Shown here piece after piece: positions 21,416 to 33,570 of a stretch of DNA of 64,000 nt. The translations under genes and the position numbers were made by a program. The stretch spans positions 577,714 to 641,713 of the forward strand of contig MARA01000024.1 in the NCBI GenBank assembly GCA_001792895.1. Reading direction: 5' to 3'. Within the stretch, counting starts at the first letter, position 1. Every line of letters begins with the position of its first letter. The notes beneath the pieces are model-generated. The model was given only the letters and a program-made list of their open reading frames with translations, searched no databases and was not told where the DNA came from. Origin of the DNA: Lentinus brumalis (Eukaryota; Basidiomycota; Agaricomycetes; Polyporales; Polyporaceae).

Positions 21416-24131
21416 ATGGCTGAACCACCGACCACTCCGTCCTCGACAGGTCCTGCGTCGTCGACGCCGTCGACACCACCTCCTTCAACCACTGGTCTTC
21501 CGCCCCCCACTACCCCGCCAAGCACGACCACTCCGGCAGCAGGCTCTCAGCCGAAAGCCAGCCCTATCCGTTCTAACTCAGTATTCAATTCCACCAACTT
21601 CTGCGCCGTTCAAAAGCTTCTCGCGAAGGCCCGTCAGGAAGGCAAAAGGATCAGCATGTACGGCAAGACTTGCATGGTTGACTACGACGACTTCATGAAC
21701 CGATACATTCCACCCCCTCCCGGCAAGAACGAACCAAAGAGCCTCTCCTCTTGGACGACGAAGAGCCCCATCAAACCAGAGAACTCCAGAGACACTGGGG
21801 TGAGCGATGAACGATCCTCTATGGTGGTTTGCGGCTGACCGAAATTTCAGGCCGCGAGCATCAACAAATGGCTGAAGGACGCGAACAACGACGACAACAG
21901 GGTGGAAGCCGGGTCCGCGCATCCAGACGGCTACACGGTGGTTGTGACAGCCAACAAGGTAGACCCGATCGACGACACTAAGCAGCGTTGTGATCTCTCG
22001 CTGTATCCGACAGCCTGCGCCCCGCAAGACAGGGATGACGGAGCGAACTGGTCGGAGATCGAGGTTCTCTTTGAGTGCAAACCTCACTCCGTTTCCGACG
22101 ACCCTTTCGACGAGGAGGCAGAGAAGTTCGAGCCCATCGCCGTGCAACGTAAAGAAAACCTCGGCCAGATCATGTCGTACGCCGCCCTCATCTTCACTAA
22201 GCAGCATCGCGCCCATCTCTTCACCGTCGTCCTCTTCGGAAAGATGGCACGCATCATTCGTTGGGACCACTCTGGCGTCGTCGTGACGAAGAAGTTCAAC
22301 TACTTCTCTGAACCCGTCAAGCTCGGGCGGTTTTTATGGCGCCTCTGCCATCTCTCTGCGATTCAACGCGGCCACGATCCTACCGTGGCCCGGGTGCGCT
22401 CTAAAACGTTGGACGACGACCTCATGGAGAGACGTGCGAAGAAGGCCATCCACGAGGGTGACCACGAAATTGGGCAACACGCACGTATCTTGTTCGCGCA
22501 GTCCATCGCTAACAAGAGCGACCGTTGCAAGATAACCGTGGACGGTCGCGACTTCCTCGTCGGCCGCCCTCACTTCGCATCATCCGAACTAGCTGGCCGG
22601 GGCACTCGCTGCTACGTCGCCATTGACTGTGACCACCCGGATGGACCGTTCGTCTACTTGAAGGACGCCTGGCGTGTTGCGCACGACGGCATCGAGCGCG
22701 AAGGCGATGTTTTGGCATTCCTGAACGACGAGACGCTGCCTGGCGGGAGAGTGGATGGCGTACCGACCCTCGTGTGTCATGGTGATGTCGGGGATCAGCA
22801 GACGGTCTCCCAGGACGTCTGGAAGGCTCTACATCCAGATCAACACTCCGAGTGTCCGCTGAAGACGCATCGACACTATCGGATTGTCGTGCAGGAGGTC
22901 TGCCTCCCCATGAGCTGTTTCAAGGACGCTGCGGAACTTGTCTATCTCATCTACCTTTGTATCAAGGGTAAGGGTTTCGGCACACTTTGATTTGAAATGT
23001 GATCTGATCGCTCCATTTAGCACATGGGCAGGCCCACAAGAAGGGAGTGGTACACCGGGACATCAGTGCAGGCAACGTGCTCATCTACATTCGTGAAAGT
23101 GTAGTGGATGGGCAGCTGGTGCAGGAGCGCGTAGGAATCCTCACAGATTGGGAGTTGTCAAAGCGTACGGATGCGCCGGAAACAGCTCGACAACCTGACC
23201 GCACCGTGAGTACGCACTTTCAGCATGCGTGACTGCTCGGCTCATCTAGGCGTCATAGGGAACTTGGCAGTTCATGTCCGCTTATACACTCGACCACCTC
23301 AATGAACCCATCTGCATTCCGGACGAGATCGAGGCTTTCTTCCACGTCCTCCTGTTCTACGCCATCCGCTATCTCCGGCACAACATTTATGACGTGGGCG
23401 ATTTCATGCACACGTACTTCGACGGCTTTGAGAGGGGGAATGGCGAGTACTACTGTGGTGAGAAGAAGCGGACCGCCATGAATCACGGCGTCATCCGTGT
23501 TGCGGGTTCTGGACGACTTACATTTACTCTTCCTCCGGGCTTCACTCCTCCTGCCATCGGAGACTCACCTCCTCGCAAAACCCACATCCTCAACGACTTG
23601 ATCGACAGTCTTCTGGAACTCTTCCGCGCCCGTTATACTCTCCATGAACTCTCAAAACCCGCACCATCTCTAGGCGACGCTGGGGTCCACCCCAACCAGG
23701 CTTCTGCTCACACATCATCGCACCGGGGCCGATTCGCTGGCATGCGGCAGGACCTCGCAGTGCTGCACGGATCCAATTTGGCCGGTACAGCCAGATTGCA
23801 GCATGTGCGACCTAAGGTGACGCCTGAGGAGCGGGCACAACTGGAGAGTCTGGCTGCACAACTGCACAACCACAAGGAGATCGAGTACCTGTACGCCTCG
23901 TTCTTTGTGGACGAGGTTGTACAGCAGTGGCCCCTGCAGGATACCGTGCCAGACCAGCTGCCCAAGGACTATCGTCCAAAGAACGATGCCCATGAGGCCA
24001 CTAGTGCCACCTCCCGACCCGTGACTGGATCAAAGCGTACGGTAACGGAGGACGAGGGCGACCGCGAGCAGCAGGAGCCGAAACGTCCTGCACGCGTCAC
24101 TCGTGCTTCAGGGAAGGCACAGCTCGACTGA
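21416..24131 (+). CDS. FunK1-type fungal protein kinase, copy 3 (intact)
   Basis: The best-preserved FunK1 gene here, with about four introns. The N-terminus is Pro/Thr/Ser-rich and likely disordered (MAEPPTTPSSTGPASSTPST). Next come SPIRSNSVFNSTNF, MVDYDDFMNRYIP and INKWLKDANNDDN. The long second exon carries LSLYPTACAP, VLFECKPHSVSDDPFDEEAE, FGKMARIIRWDHSGVVVTKK, VAIDCDHPDGPFVYLKDAWR and GVPTLVCHGDVG. The catalytic loop exon reads GVVHRDISAGNVLIY (about 23045-23095) with ILTDWELSKR in the DFG position, followed by GTWQFMSAYTLDHL and the C-lobe FFHVLLFYAIRYLRHN. The tail contains EPKRPARVTRASGK, a possible nuclear signal. HRD and the metal-binding Asn are present, so activity is plausible although DFG is replaced by DWE as in its relatives. 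FunK1 substrates are unknown. Confidence 0.92.
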
Positions 24132-24870
24132 ACTGCGTCAAGTGTTTCAGGTGCAGGGGTCCGGTGCATGCAGTCATGGTTCAATATTTGACGTCGATAC
24201 CCGTCCCTCGTGTTTCTCGCTACTGTGACCTCATATTCACTACTCACTTATCCTTGTACGTACAGTACTGGTCGTGCTAATTCAGTTCCTACAAGCAGCA
24301 TCATGCCGATATCGCGATGACATATATTGCACGCATGCTCTCCCTTGTTGCGAAAGACACCGGGATGCCTTGGGATGATGCCATTAATATTTGTGTGAGG
24401 GCTGGTGAGGGCGACGAGCTGGTTGTATCCCTGATTGTATCCTCTTGGTGAACTTGAACGAGTGGACTGGCTTATGTATTAGTACAGCTGCACGGCCGTT
24501 GACTCTCATGAATGCCTTACTCGAACAATGCACCCTCTCCTCTAGCTACATACACTGCATAGGCCGACGAGGACGCACCAGCTAGCAAAGGCAGTGGGGA
24601 GCAAGTTCGAACAGGATGAAGGGGAGGGGTCGCTCACGAAGCATCGCGGAATTTCTCATTCTTTGCACGGCTTGTATGATCTACTATCGTGCGTTGCAAC
24701 CATCTCAATGCACGACGCTCTGCGATCCAACTGGCAAATCTCTAGCCCTTCCATGTGTAGTGAGGTAACCGTATAGGTTTTGGCGGACTCAATTGATTTC
24801 GGGTAGTGAGTCGTAAAATGGGAAATATGAAAGTTCTGGCCTTGTCGCGACTCTGTACCACTGCACAACT
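24132..24870. other. Intergenic, no gene recognised
   Basis: AT-richer spacer between FunK1 copy 3 and the first copy of the duplicated segment. I see only short frames and no family motifs. Confidence 0.55.
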
Positions 24871-27788
24871 GCAGCTCTGTTCTCATTTTCTGATTGGCAG
24901 CCCGCACTCGCACCCGTTGCTAGCGGCTGTGGTCCACCCGAGAGCCAACACGGTCAGACAGCCGGAACGGGCGAGTGCGGAAGTCGACGACTTGGTGCCC
25001 TCACGCCGGCACCAAGTCCCGACCTCCGCGCTCCCGCATCCCCGCATCCCCGCGCGAGCCCAACATACAGGAATTTCAGAGAACCGGTACGCACATTCTA
25101 AGGAGCCCGCCCGCCTATGCGCTCGTAATTGGGACTCAAGGGCCGCGAGCTCGTGTTCCGAACTTGCCGTGCGCAGCCGTAACCTGGCCGTACACTGTCC
25201 TTGAGACTCGTGCGTGTGCCCTAGACCATTGGCACAGCGGCTCGAAATGGCGGGATGGCGGGAGGGTGGGAGATGGCGTGCGTCGCGCGGGGCCGTGAGT
25301 TCGCGGTGAAACGCGGTTTTGCGACCTCGGCGGATGGGCTTCCGATGCGGTGCGAACGACGGTGATGGTGCGATGCGTGTGCATTTTGAGTTTGAGCGCG
25401 AGAGGACCGCGAGTGGACCGCGAGTGGACACGTGTGGCGGAATTTCACTGGCACGCGTGGCGTAGAGATAGCGGCGATGGGAGGCTTCCCGAACGTCCGA
25501 GAGGAGCTCGCGTAGAGTGCGTGGCGCGGCGGGGGCGAGACGAGGATCGACGCGACGAGCTTCAGTCGTTGTTCGTCGATGTCCGTCTGGCACGAGACGG
25601 CGGGAGATGAGGATGGGGTGTTGATGGATGCTCTTGGGCGCCGTCGCGTCGACCGTCGCGGCGAGATACTGCGGGTGAGCTTACCTGATGGTGCACGGGA
25701 GAAAACGCGCGACGGGGACGCAGATCGCAACGCCTGCGCATATAGCCGGATTATAACATGTTGTGCGCGTCGAACGGGGCTGTTCCCGCGGGGATACGAT
25801 GAGCGGCGGGCGAGGAGTGGGCAATCTTGTGCCGCTGGCGGGAGAGAAGGGGTTGCCGGTGGCGAGGCGCGAGTTGGATACGCGCGAAACGAGCTGGAGG
25901 GGTGCGTACGATTGAGGCGCTGTGTGTGAGGGCGACCTATGCAGTGCAGGACGGTCTGCAGGTGGGGGAGGCCGGTTCGCGGGATATGTGCTTCATGGGA
26001 GCGATTCGGGCATAGGTCGAGGGACGATAGAAGACTGGCGTACGAGAGGGCAGGAAGATGTCGGCGGCGGGTGTATGCGTCACGCAGCGGGGGCTGCTCG
26101 AGAATGCAACGCGTCGCCTGCGTACAGCGGGGTAGAGCCGGGGAGGACGGTGCTGTGTTGTGTGCGTGGGGCAGACTAGACGCACTTGCAGGGTGGACGT
26201 CGGACACGAGAGCAGCGAACGGATGGCGCAGAGAGGAGGGCAGCGGCAGTGAGGGAGCCGTGAAAAGGACGAGCGTGGATTGGCCCAGCAGGATGAACGG
26301 CAAGATTAAGCGAGCGGACTCCTTTCCCGCTCGTGTCGGACGCCCGTTTCCGCCCGGGAGAGCGGGCCGGCCCCGCACACTGTGAACGGCGATGATGATG
26401 CAGCCCACAAGCCTTGTCCCCTACCCCCATCTTCTGCTGACCAGGAGTGTACGTACTTGACGACGTCGAACATGTCTAGCTCCGGGAAGGTCATCTCTGG
26501 AAAGGAGGTCGCTCAGCACAATTCGCGCGAGAGCTGTTGGATAATTGTCCATGGTGAGTGCTGTTCTTGCAGGCCGTCATGGGAAGGGAGACGGGAGAGT
26601 AACTGAGGAGGTCTCCGCACTTTGCAGGCAAGGTTTATGATGTTACGGAGTTCTTGGATGGTGAGGCAGACTCCCAAGGCTCGCCCGTTCGAGACACTGA
26701 GTCTCATGTCGTCCTAAGACCACCCCGGCGGCAGCAAGATAATCCTAAAGTACGCTGGCAAGGACGCCACGTAAGCTTGTTCCTCCAGACGCATATTACA
26801 ACAGACATCTGACAGTCATCACTTCCTAGGGCAGAGTACGACCCCATTCACCCACCGGACGCTATCAAGACGCACCTCCCTCCCGAGAAGCAGTCAGTAT
26901 CTCTGTTCACTCACAGATCAAGTTGTCTAACCAAGCGCTTCGCAGCCTTGGCGATGTCGACCCTCAGACCGTTTTGAAGGTCGAGGTGGAGGTGTCTGAC
27001 CAGGAGAAGGCGCGTATGGATCGCATAGCGAACCGCCCATCACTCTCAGAAATCCTGAACCTACACGACTTCGAGGTGAGTCCTGCGCGACGTGGCCCCG
27101 TCTGTGGGTGCTAACAGGATGCTCGAGGCTATCGCACGAGCCGTGATGCCAGAGAAGGCCTGGGCGTACTACAGCTCTGCAGCCGACGACGAGATCACGA
27201 ACCGCGAGAACCACGCCGCGTACCACAGGATATGGTGGAGACCACGCATCCTGCGCGACGTCACGCACGTGGACTGGTCGACCACGATTCTCGGCCACCC
27301 GTCCAAGATGCCGTTGTACATCGTATGTCGGCTACCTTCCCTGTTCTCTGCTGACATGTGCGCTGACCATGACGTCGCAGACTGCTACCGCGCTGGGCAA
27401 GCTCGGACACCCGGACGGCGAGCTCAATCTGACGAAGGCGGCGGCGAAGCACGGCGTCATCCAGATGGTACGTGGGCTGTGACGCATGTGTCGGCGGTCG
27501 GGAGTCGCTCACCCAAGGCAGATCCCGACGCTCGCCTCGTGCGCGTTCGACGAGCTCGTCGACGCCGCGCAGCCCGGGCAGGTGCAGTTCCTGCAGCTGT
27601 ACGTGAACAAGGACCGCGCGATCACGAAGAAGTTCGTGCAGCACGCAGAGAAGCGCGGGATCAAGGGGCTCTTCATCACGGTCGATGCACCGCAGCTCGG
27701 CCGGCGAGAAAAGGACATGCGGCAGAAGTTCGAGGCCGAGGACCCGGCAGAGGTGACGGGGAACAACCAGGAGAGCAAGGTCGACCGG
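24871..27788 (+). repeat. Segmental duplication, copy A
   Basis: This segment of about 2.9 kb recurs in the same orientation at 33571-36505. The left edge is marked by GCAGCTCTGTTCTC in both; the right edge lies just after GTCGACCGG, inside an exon. It holds about 1.6 kb of GC-rich, CpG-rich DNA and then the 5' exons and introns of a flavocytochrome b2 gene. The gene part, introns included, is nearly identical between copies. The upstream part has more substitutions and many small indels. Long minus-strand open frames in the GC-rich part (up to about 395 codons) are broken by indels in copy B, so I do not call them genes. Confidence 0.9.
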
Positions 27789-27911
27789 TGCATGTACTGG
27801 CGCAGAAGCAATATATCTTGTTCGCCCTCGCGGCCTCGCGCTTGCCGAGATCGTGCATCTAGCCGGGAGGCTGGTAGCCTCGAGGCGCGTGCCAGACTGC
27901 CAGAGAATTAG
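26472..27911 (+). pseudogene. Truncated flavocytochrome b2 gene (cytochrome b5 domain plus N-terminal half of FMN domain)
   Basis: A near-identical partial copy of the gene at 35191-37342. It starts MSSSGKVISGKEVAQHNSRE and keeps the cytochrome b5 domain (DVTEFLD..HPGGSKIILKYAG, with a heme-ligand His). It also keeps the start of the FMN barrel (EKAWAYYSSAADDEITNREN, WWRPRILRDVTHVDWSTTI, KLGHPDGELNLTKAAA, FLQLYVNKDRAITKKFV, GLFITVDAPQLGRREKDMR). After ESKVDR the homology stops at the duplication breakpoint (27788). The frame then runs through unrelated sequence (CMYWRRSN...) to a stop at 27909-27911. The missing part holds the catalytic base and FMN-phosphate residues (LSNHGGRQLD, VDGGVRR, VGVGRPFLYA), so it cannot be a working dehydrogenase. 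Transcription could continue, since the full upstream region was copied too. Confidence 0.9.
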
Positions 27912-30900
27912 AGCGCAAGATAGGGTGCTCTGGGGGCCGTATAGAGCAGTAGGACGTGCGCAGAGGATGGTGGGCTCGGGCAGCGGACTGGGCGGGCAAG
28001 CCAGCCACCGGCAGGAAGTCTGAGAAACCACCCGTGTTATTATTCTACGAGGTACAGCACATGGACTACTACCAGCAAACCCCCAACCCGCGCAGAAGAG
28101 CCCCGGTAAGACAACCGCGAGACGTCCAAATCCGCGGTCGACGAACGGGCGCCTATTCCGTGGACGTGCGACGTGCGCGCGGAGAGGCTCTGGCGACTCT
28201 GCTGTCTACCACCACCTCGCCCGTTCAACGCTTGGATACTCGCCCTTTTCCTCCTCGCCTTCTGCGTACTTTAGGCCTGTGCTGGCGCAAGATGTCGCCG
28301 ATGACCACCGCGCAGCTTGACGACCCTCTGGCTGCGGCCCTCCTTCAACTCGCCACCGATGCGATGCAGCGCAAGGTAAGTGCGATCTCGTACCTGTATC
28401 CAGCCCCGCGAACCGTGCAACCCCGCCCACCCTCTCTCAGCCCTCCTCAAGGACCTTCTCGCCGCCCTCGCGCTCGCTCTTGCGCGCTTTTGCCCGACGC
28501 GTGATGTCACCTTGCTTGATCAGGCAGGTCACTGGTCAGTGCACGACCAGGCAAGTTCGTGCAGAAAAGACATACCAAGTTTGCGAGCTGACGGTCGCTC
28601 GCGACTAGAGATGAACAGCTGGTATGTCTTCCTGGGCTGCGACTGGAATTGTCGGACGCTGAGCCTATGCCGAGTGCGGTTCAGAGTCGGAACGGCTGAC
28701 TTGTGTTCTGGAGCACAGAATCTACAGATAATCTTCGGCCGCGCAGTCCTGTCAGGCTCCGCGTGTAAGTGTCCGACGTCGGTGAGTCCGAGACGCTTAC
28801 TCCCGGTGCTGGACGATAGGTATGCAAGTCTCGGCGCATATCTGGCTGGTAAGGCTGCAGCAGAACTCAGTCAATGTGCTGGAACCGGCCTCCGACAGGC
28901 CTCCGTGCAGGCGTGCGGTACGACCCGCACCGACGGCCGAGACATACATGTGAGATTATGAGGTAAGTCTTGCGTACATGCCAGAGACCGTGGGAATTGA
29001 ACAACTCACCGGCCGAGGCTTGTTACGGGCCAGCCCTCCCAATGCGCGGTCCACCGTGCACGTCGTGACTCGTATGTCCGTAAGCTCTTCAGATCCTCAG
29101 GCCTGCGAGACGAGCACGACTGCGACCTGTGAATTCTTGCCGCGGCCGCCAAGTCTCGGGTCCAACCTGGACAAGTCGCGGTGGAGCTCACCGTCATGGA
29201 CAATCAGGGACAGATGCTGAGCTCGTGAACGAGGCGGGGGCAGCGGGAGTGGCCAGTATACAGTGGTGAATGCCGGCGGCGCGTCCGCTGTCTGCGCCGT
29301 GGACGCTGAGTTCGCCCATAGCTTCCTAGCATCCAGAGGGTGAATGAAATGCTGTCGCACGCACAGGAAACGAAGGGAAACTTACCATTTGCCCAACTAG
29401 CATTCAAGTTCCGATGTGTAGGCCTCGACAGATGTGCTGCTCGCGATGTCAATGCACTGTCTCAAGCCGCTGAGGTCCTGTGCGGCCAGGAGGTGCCGTT
29501 CGTGCACTCCGTCGCCATGCGGCTGGTGCGCTGGTTGCTCTAGCAGGTTATTCCGGGCAGCGATACGCATCGGGGAAATACAGGTGCTTACTACGCAGCA
29601 ATGCGCCGCTGAGATTCGGTCTGAGAACGCAGTCAGGACGCCGCGGCGACGACTCGAGCTTGCCGTTCGGCGTCTTGCAACTGGGCATGATCAGGGTAGT
29701 GCTAGGATACGTCCCCAGTTTGCAGACGGAGCCAACTGAAGGGCACATGACGGTCAGTACCAACAGATACTAATATAAATTGGTAGGGCAAGCCTCGAGC
29801 TCGAGAGACTCACGATGCGTGCGGCAACTGCTGTTGCAGCAGTCAGCATGCAGAGGGGACCGAAGAGGCTGGGCATAGGCTGGAATAAATATGGGAGAGG
29901 ATGTGCAGGAGCGGCAGGAGCAGTGCGTGGCGAGGGGATGGTGGCAGGAGGATGGTGAGGGATTTTGACAAGGGTTCGCTAAACTGTCTGCTGCCACGTC
30001 GGCGTGGAGGAGGGATATTGCCGACTTGCATTACGTACTTATCTTGTGAGGTCTAGGCGGTGGGGGTGCCGCCGCTGCATGGGACGGCGACTCGGAACCA
30101 ATAAACATTGGCTGATGATTATATTAAGGCCTCCTCCTTGGCCCAGTTCCGAGTCAGTCTGACAGAATCCATGTGTCTCTGGCTATCTATCGCACATGCA
30201 GGCTGTTTTCACATGGCCCGAGGTACCACATTGCACTCGGAGAACTATATAAGTAGGTGAGATAGGGACCCGTAAGCAACATGCACGCTGCAGCACCGGT
30301 AGTAGTAGAGAGTAGTAGTGGAATGCAGGGTGATTCATTCGAGTTCAATCTCAAGAGCACGCTGTAGGATATTGTGCTCTCAATCCGAGCTCAACATTGA
30401 GCTCAACTACCCCAACGTGCCAATGACAGGCCAGAGGACGAGGTCAAGCGAGAGAATGCAGTCGGTAGCGCCTTGACAACTAGCACTACCGCCGGGTGCT
30501 TGCACGCATTGCAACTCAATTTGGACATCCTGCTCAAGGATCCCTCCTTCACTAACGTCCTCGGCCATTTGCTGACTTGATTATGCAACTCTGGTAAGGC
30601 ATAGGCATGCTAATGACGTGTGTTTGAGGGTTATAACATTGAATAACGGCGCAACTTGTGTTTCCTCTGTATGTCCGATACCTTGCCCTGACAGTTCAAG
30701 CAGGATGTACCAGGCAAGGCTTTGTCCAAGTGGCAAGTAGCCAATTATACCACTGCAATAGCCCAGAACCGATACAGACATGGTAAGCCCCACATACAAA
30801 TGGAACACTCGGAAACGTGAGCTTTTGCTTGGATCCCCTCCTCCTGCCCCAAGTGACAAATGTACGACGGCAGCGGACACAAACAATTGCAGCATCACCA

Positions 30901-33570
30901 TCAGAGCGCTTATAAGGCTACCCGAGCACTGCCCAGCGACTCACGCGACTCCAGGATGCCACGAGAAGTCAGAATCTGTGTTTCAGCACTCTGAGCATAC
31001 TCACGGTTGCCCCTCCCGCTTCTCCGTATGCCTGTGTCATTTCGTGGTTGGCTCGCTCCCGGATGACTCTAGGCCTCCCATGACGTACTGATGTAATAAG
31101 CGCAACAGGATTCCCGTGGATTCCGCCCCCGGAAGATGGGTCTCGTACGATGTATTCGTGCACGGACCCTCTTGCTTTCCTACAAATACCCCGGCCTCTC
31201 GACAACTAGCTCAGTACCTATCTCTCTCCCCTCGTTTTGCGTCCTTCCCCGCCCCCTCTCTCCTTAGCTTACTTATCTTTGTTTCAAGTCTTTCAGACAC
31301 TTTCTCGACTCAGACCTTTGCGTTGCCGTACTTACTCGTTCCCTCAGCCCGTCACGGTTGCAGTGCGACAAGCCTCGCTCGGCCCGGGCTCGACTTTCAG
31401 GTAAGCCAATATCGCTTCCTCATGCATGTACGAGGTATTGACGCTCCGGGAGTACACAGACATATCTTTATCTGCGCTCGAGGCGCCGCCAATCTGTGCG
31501 TACCGCACCTGAGCGTGCCTCCTGCACCGTCCGGCCTTACTAGTAGGACTTACCCGCCACAAGAGCACCTCGACGTCGAGACTCCAGCGGTCGACTTCGG
31601 CTGTGAACAATGCTCGGGGACGCCGAAGCCCTGTGGGTATGTCAGCTGGGGCTGCTGCGCCGTTGAGGTCTCACTCACCGCTCGCTCAGATCGGTATCTC
31701 GGCTATCGAACGCCCGGCCGTATGTCGCTAATCGGGCTGTCCTCGTGCCCGTAAGCCTTGGCCCTTGTCCGGAGATATTTACTTACGTGAGTGCATCGAC
31801 GAGGTTTCAAAAGATCTATGTGCTGATCAGTACGCAGGATTACTTGGCCCGGTACGCGTAACGCTGCCTGCTTGCCACTTCCACCATGTCGGCATGGGTT
31901 TTAACACGTTGATCAGAACTTGCTTCCGCGCCGCGCCCTGAAGGTGAGTTGCCGCTCTTCAAGTTGGCATCACTTCGGCTTACATGCCGCGTCGGTGGCC
32001 GCTGCGTAGAGGTTGCGATGTCAGGTCCGAGGCCGATGTCCGCCGCGGCATAGTTTGTGTGCCAGCGAGATCTCTCTCTCTGTACACGTGAACCGGCATT
32101 GTACGGCCCTCGTGCGGACATCGCGTGAATACTGTGGTTCAGGCGAGGTGGACTGGATGGTACGTACAAGTTCGACTTGTCAGTGCTGCCGTTGTCGACT
32201 GAGATGTGGGTTCAGGGTTACTTAGCCAGCTGCTCGCGAGTCGCCGCCCGACTATAGGACGCAGCACTGACCCAAGCGGACCCTGGCTCGACGCGAGCCT
32301 TGTCGTCTCCATGTCCCGGTGATCGCTGGCACCGAACGCCGGGTCGTATGTCAATGCTTACGCCTCGGTGGACGGCTGGCACTGGAGGCGGTACCACCGT
32401 AACGCAGATCGCTGATGACCTGCAGGTACGTCAGACATAACGCGTTCCTGTGGCTTCGGCAAAGCTTGCTGACTCTACTTACCGGCCTGCCGGCCACACG
32501 CAGGCATCGCTCATGAACCGTGCATGCATCGGTGACCAGGGTCCAGCATATCCCGGCGTCCTGCGACAGACCCGTCAGCCTATTAGGCACGTACTTTCGG
32601 CTCGACGTCCACGGCGCGCAGAAGCTGACTTGCGGATGCGCAGATCAGGAGTCGAGCGTCGAGTTCGCGCCAGGTATGCGAGTCGTCTGCAGATGTGAAC
32701 CATCTGCAGACGACTCGCATGTTTGTTCTTCAGGCCTCCGTCGCTCCGCCGGTCTGCTTGTCCGAGCGTCCGCTTGGATTGCTTCGAGACACAAGCAACG
32801 CGGCGCGTGAATCGTTCCTCGACGACGCGTACCGCCCAGTCATCATCAAAGAGTCTGGCTGTGACGTCGAGGTTGTAAGCATCGAGAGCGCTGTTCCGGT
32901 GCTCGTACGTCAGCAACGCCGTCCGTTACAACGAACCACGACTGACATGACTCACACAGTACACGCACAGACCGTCACTTCAAAACTGTGCGTGCGTGCC
33001 CGGGCCCGAGGACGGCGAGCTCTCTCGCGAGTGAGTACTCCTTGTGGGTCTTGCGGCTCGATCATTGTCTGACGTCGACGCTGTCGCAGATTCGCGAGAG
33101 CTGTGGGAGTGGACTGGTGAGTGCGTGCGATCCTCTGTAGACTGTCAAGAGGACAAATACTGACCGGCCCTGCGCTCCTGCTCTTCGCGACAGTTCCTCC
33201 TCCGCTCCCAGATTCTCAATGACGTGCTCGGCCGGGACCGGATGTTCTCGTGTACCATCTGGTACGAGGCAGTCCGTTCCGAACTCGCCTTGGCCTCAGC
33301 ACTGACGAGCCTCTCAGAAAGCAGTATATTATGCGCGTAGCTACGTACATGGCTTGGGATACGGTCCGGCACGTACCGTTTCTTCTCCGTCTCCGCGTCG
33401 ACGGTCGAGCCGAGCCGCGCCGCGCCGCTCCGCCTCGCTATGAACGCAGCACGTACCGCGTCCCCGTCGCTGGTGCTATAACGGGGCTGCTGAACCCTCA
33501 GGCCTCAGCCCCCGGTCTTGAAGACAGCCGAGATGTGACCTGCGCTCCGCGCAACCAGCGGACGCGCGTC
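27912..33570. other. Gene-poor interval between the two duplicated segments
   Basis: About 5.7 kb with no recognisable protein family, tRNA or transposon. It is dense in splice-like signals (GTAAGT/GTATGT/GTACGT and CAG) that break possible coding into very short pieces. Candidate scraps are a plus-strand first exon at 28290-28376 (MSPMTTAQLDDPLAAALLQL then GTAAGT), a piece near 30480-30580 ending LLKDPSFTNVLGHLLT, and a minus-strand hydrophobic frame at 30581-30901 with a possible membrane segment. None is supported well enough to call. It could hold fast-evolving small-exon genes, non-coding transcripts or decayed elements. A perfect inverted repeat lies at 32676-32720. Confidence 0.4.
32676..32720. 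repeat. Perfect 20-bp inverted repeat with 5-nt loop
   Basis: The left arm is ATGCGAGTCGTCTGCAGATG at 32676-32695, the loop is TGAAC, and the right arm is its exact reverse complement at 32701-32720. As DNA it could extrude a cruciform; as RNA it would form a stable hairpin. No neighbouring gene explains it. Confidence 0.9.

Noticed and set aside
25221..26408. 395-codon open frame on the minus strand upstream of the truncated flavocytochrome b2 copy
   Set aside because: Low-complexity composition, no motifs, and the matching region in the second copy (33608-35149) is split between frames by indels such as a 2-base difference, so the frame is not conserved. Best explained by GC-rich DNA with few stop codons.
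28567..28630. 11-bp inverted repeat (AAGACATACCA / TGGTATGTCTT) that could be transposon ends
   Set aside because: Short, with only a 42-base spacer and no target-site duplication or transposase; may be chance in splice-signal-like sequence.
30581..30901. 106-codon minus-strand hydrophobic frame as a small membrane protein
   Set aside because: A helix is possible, but there is no convincing start, splice partners or family resemblance; left as unassigned interval.
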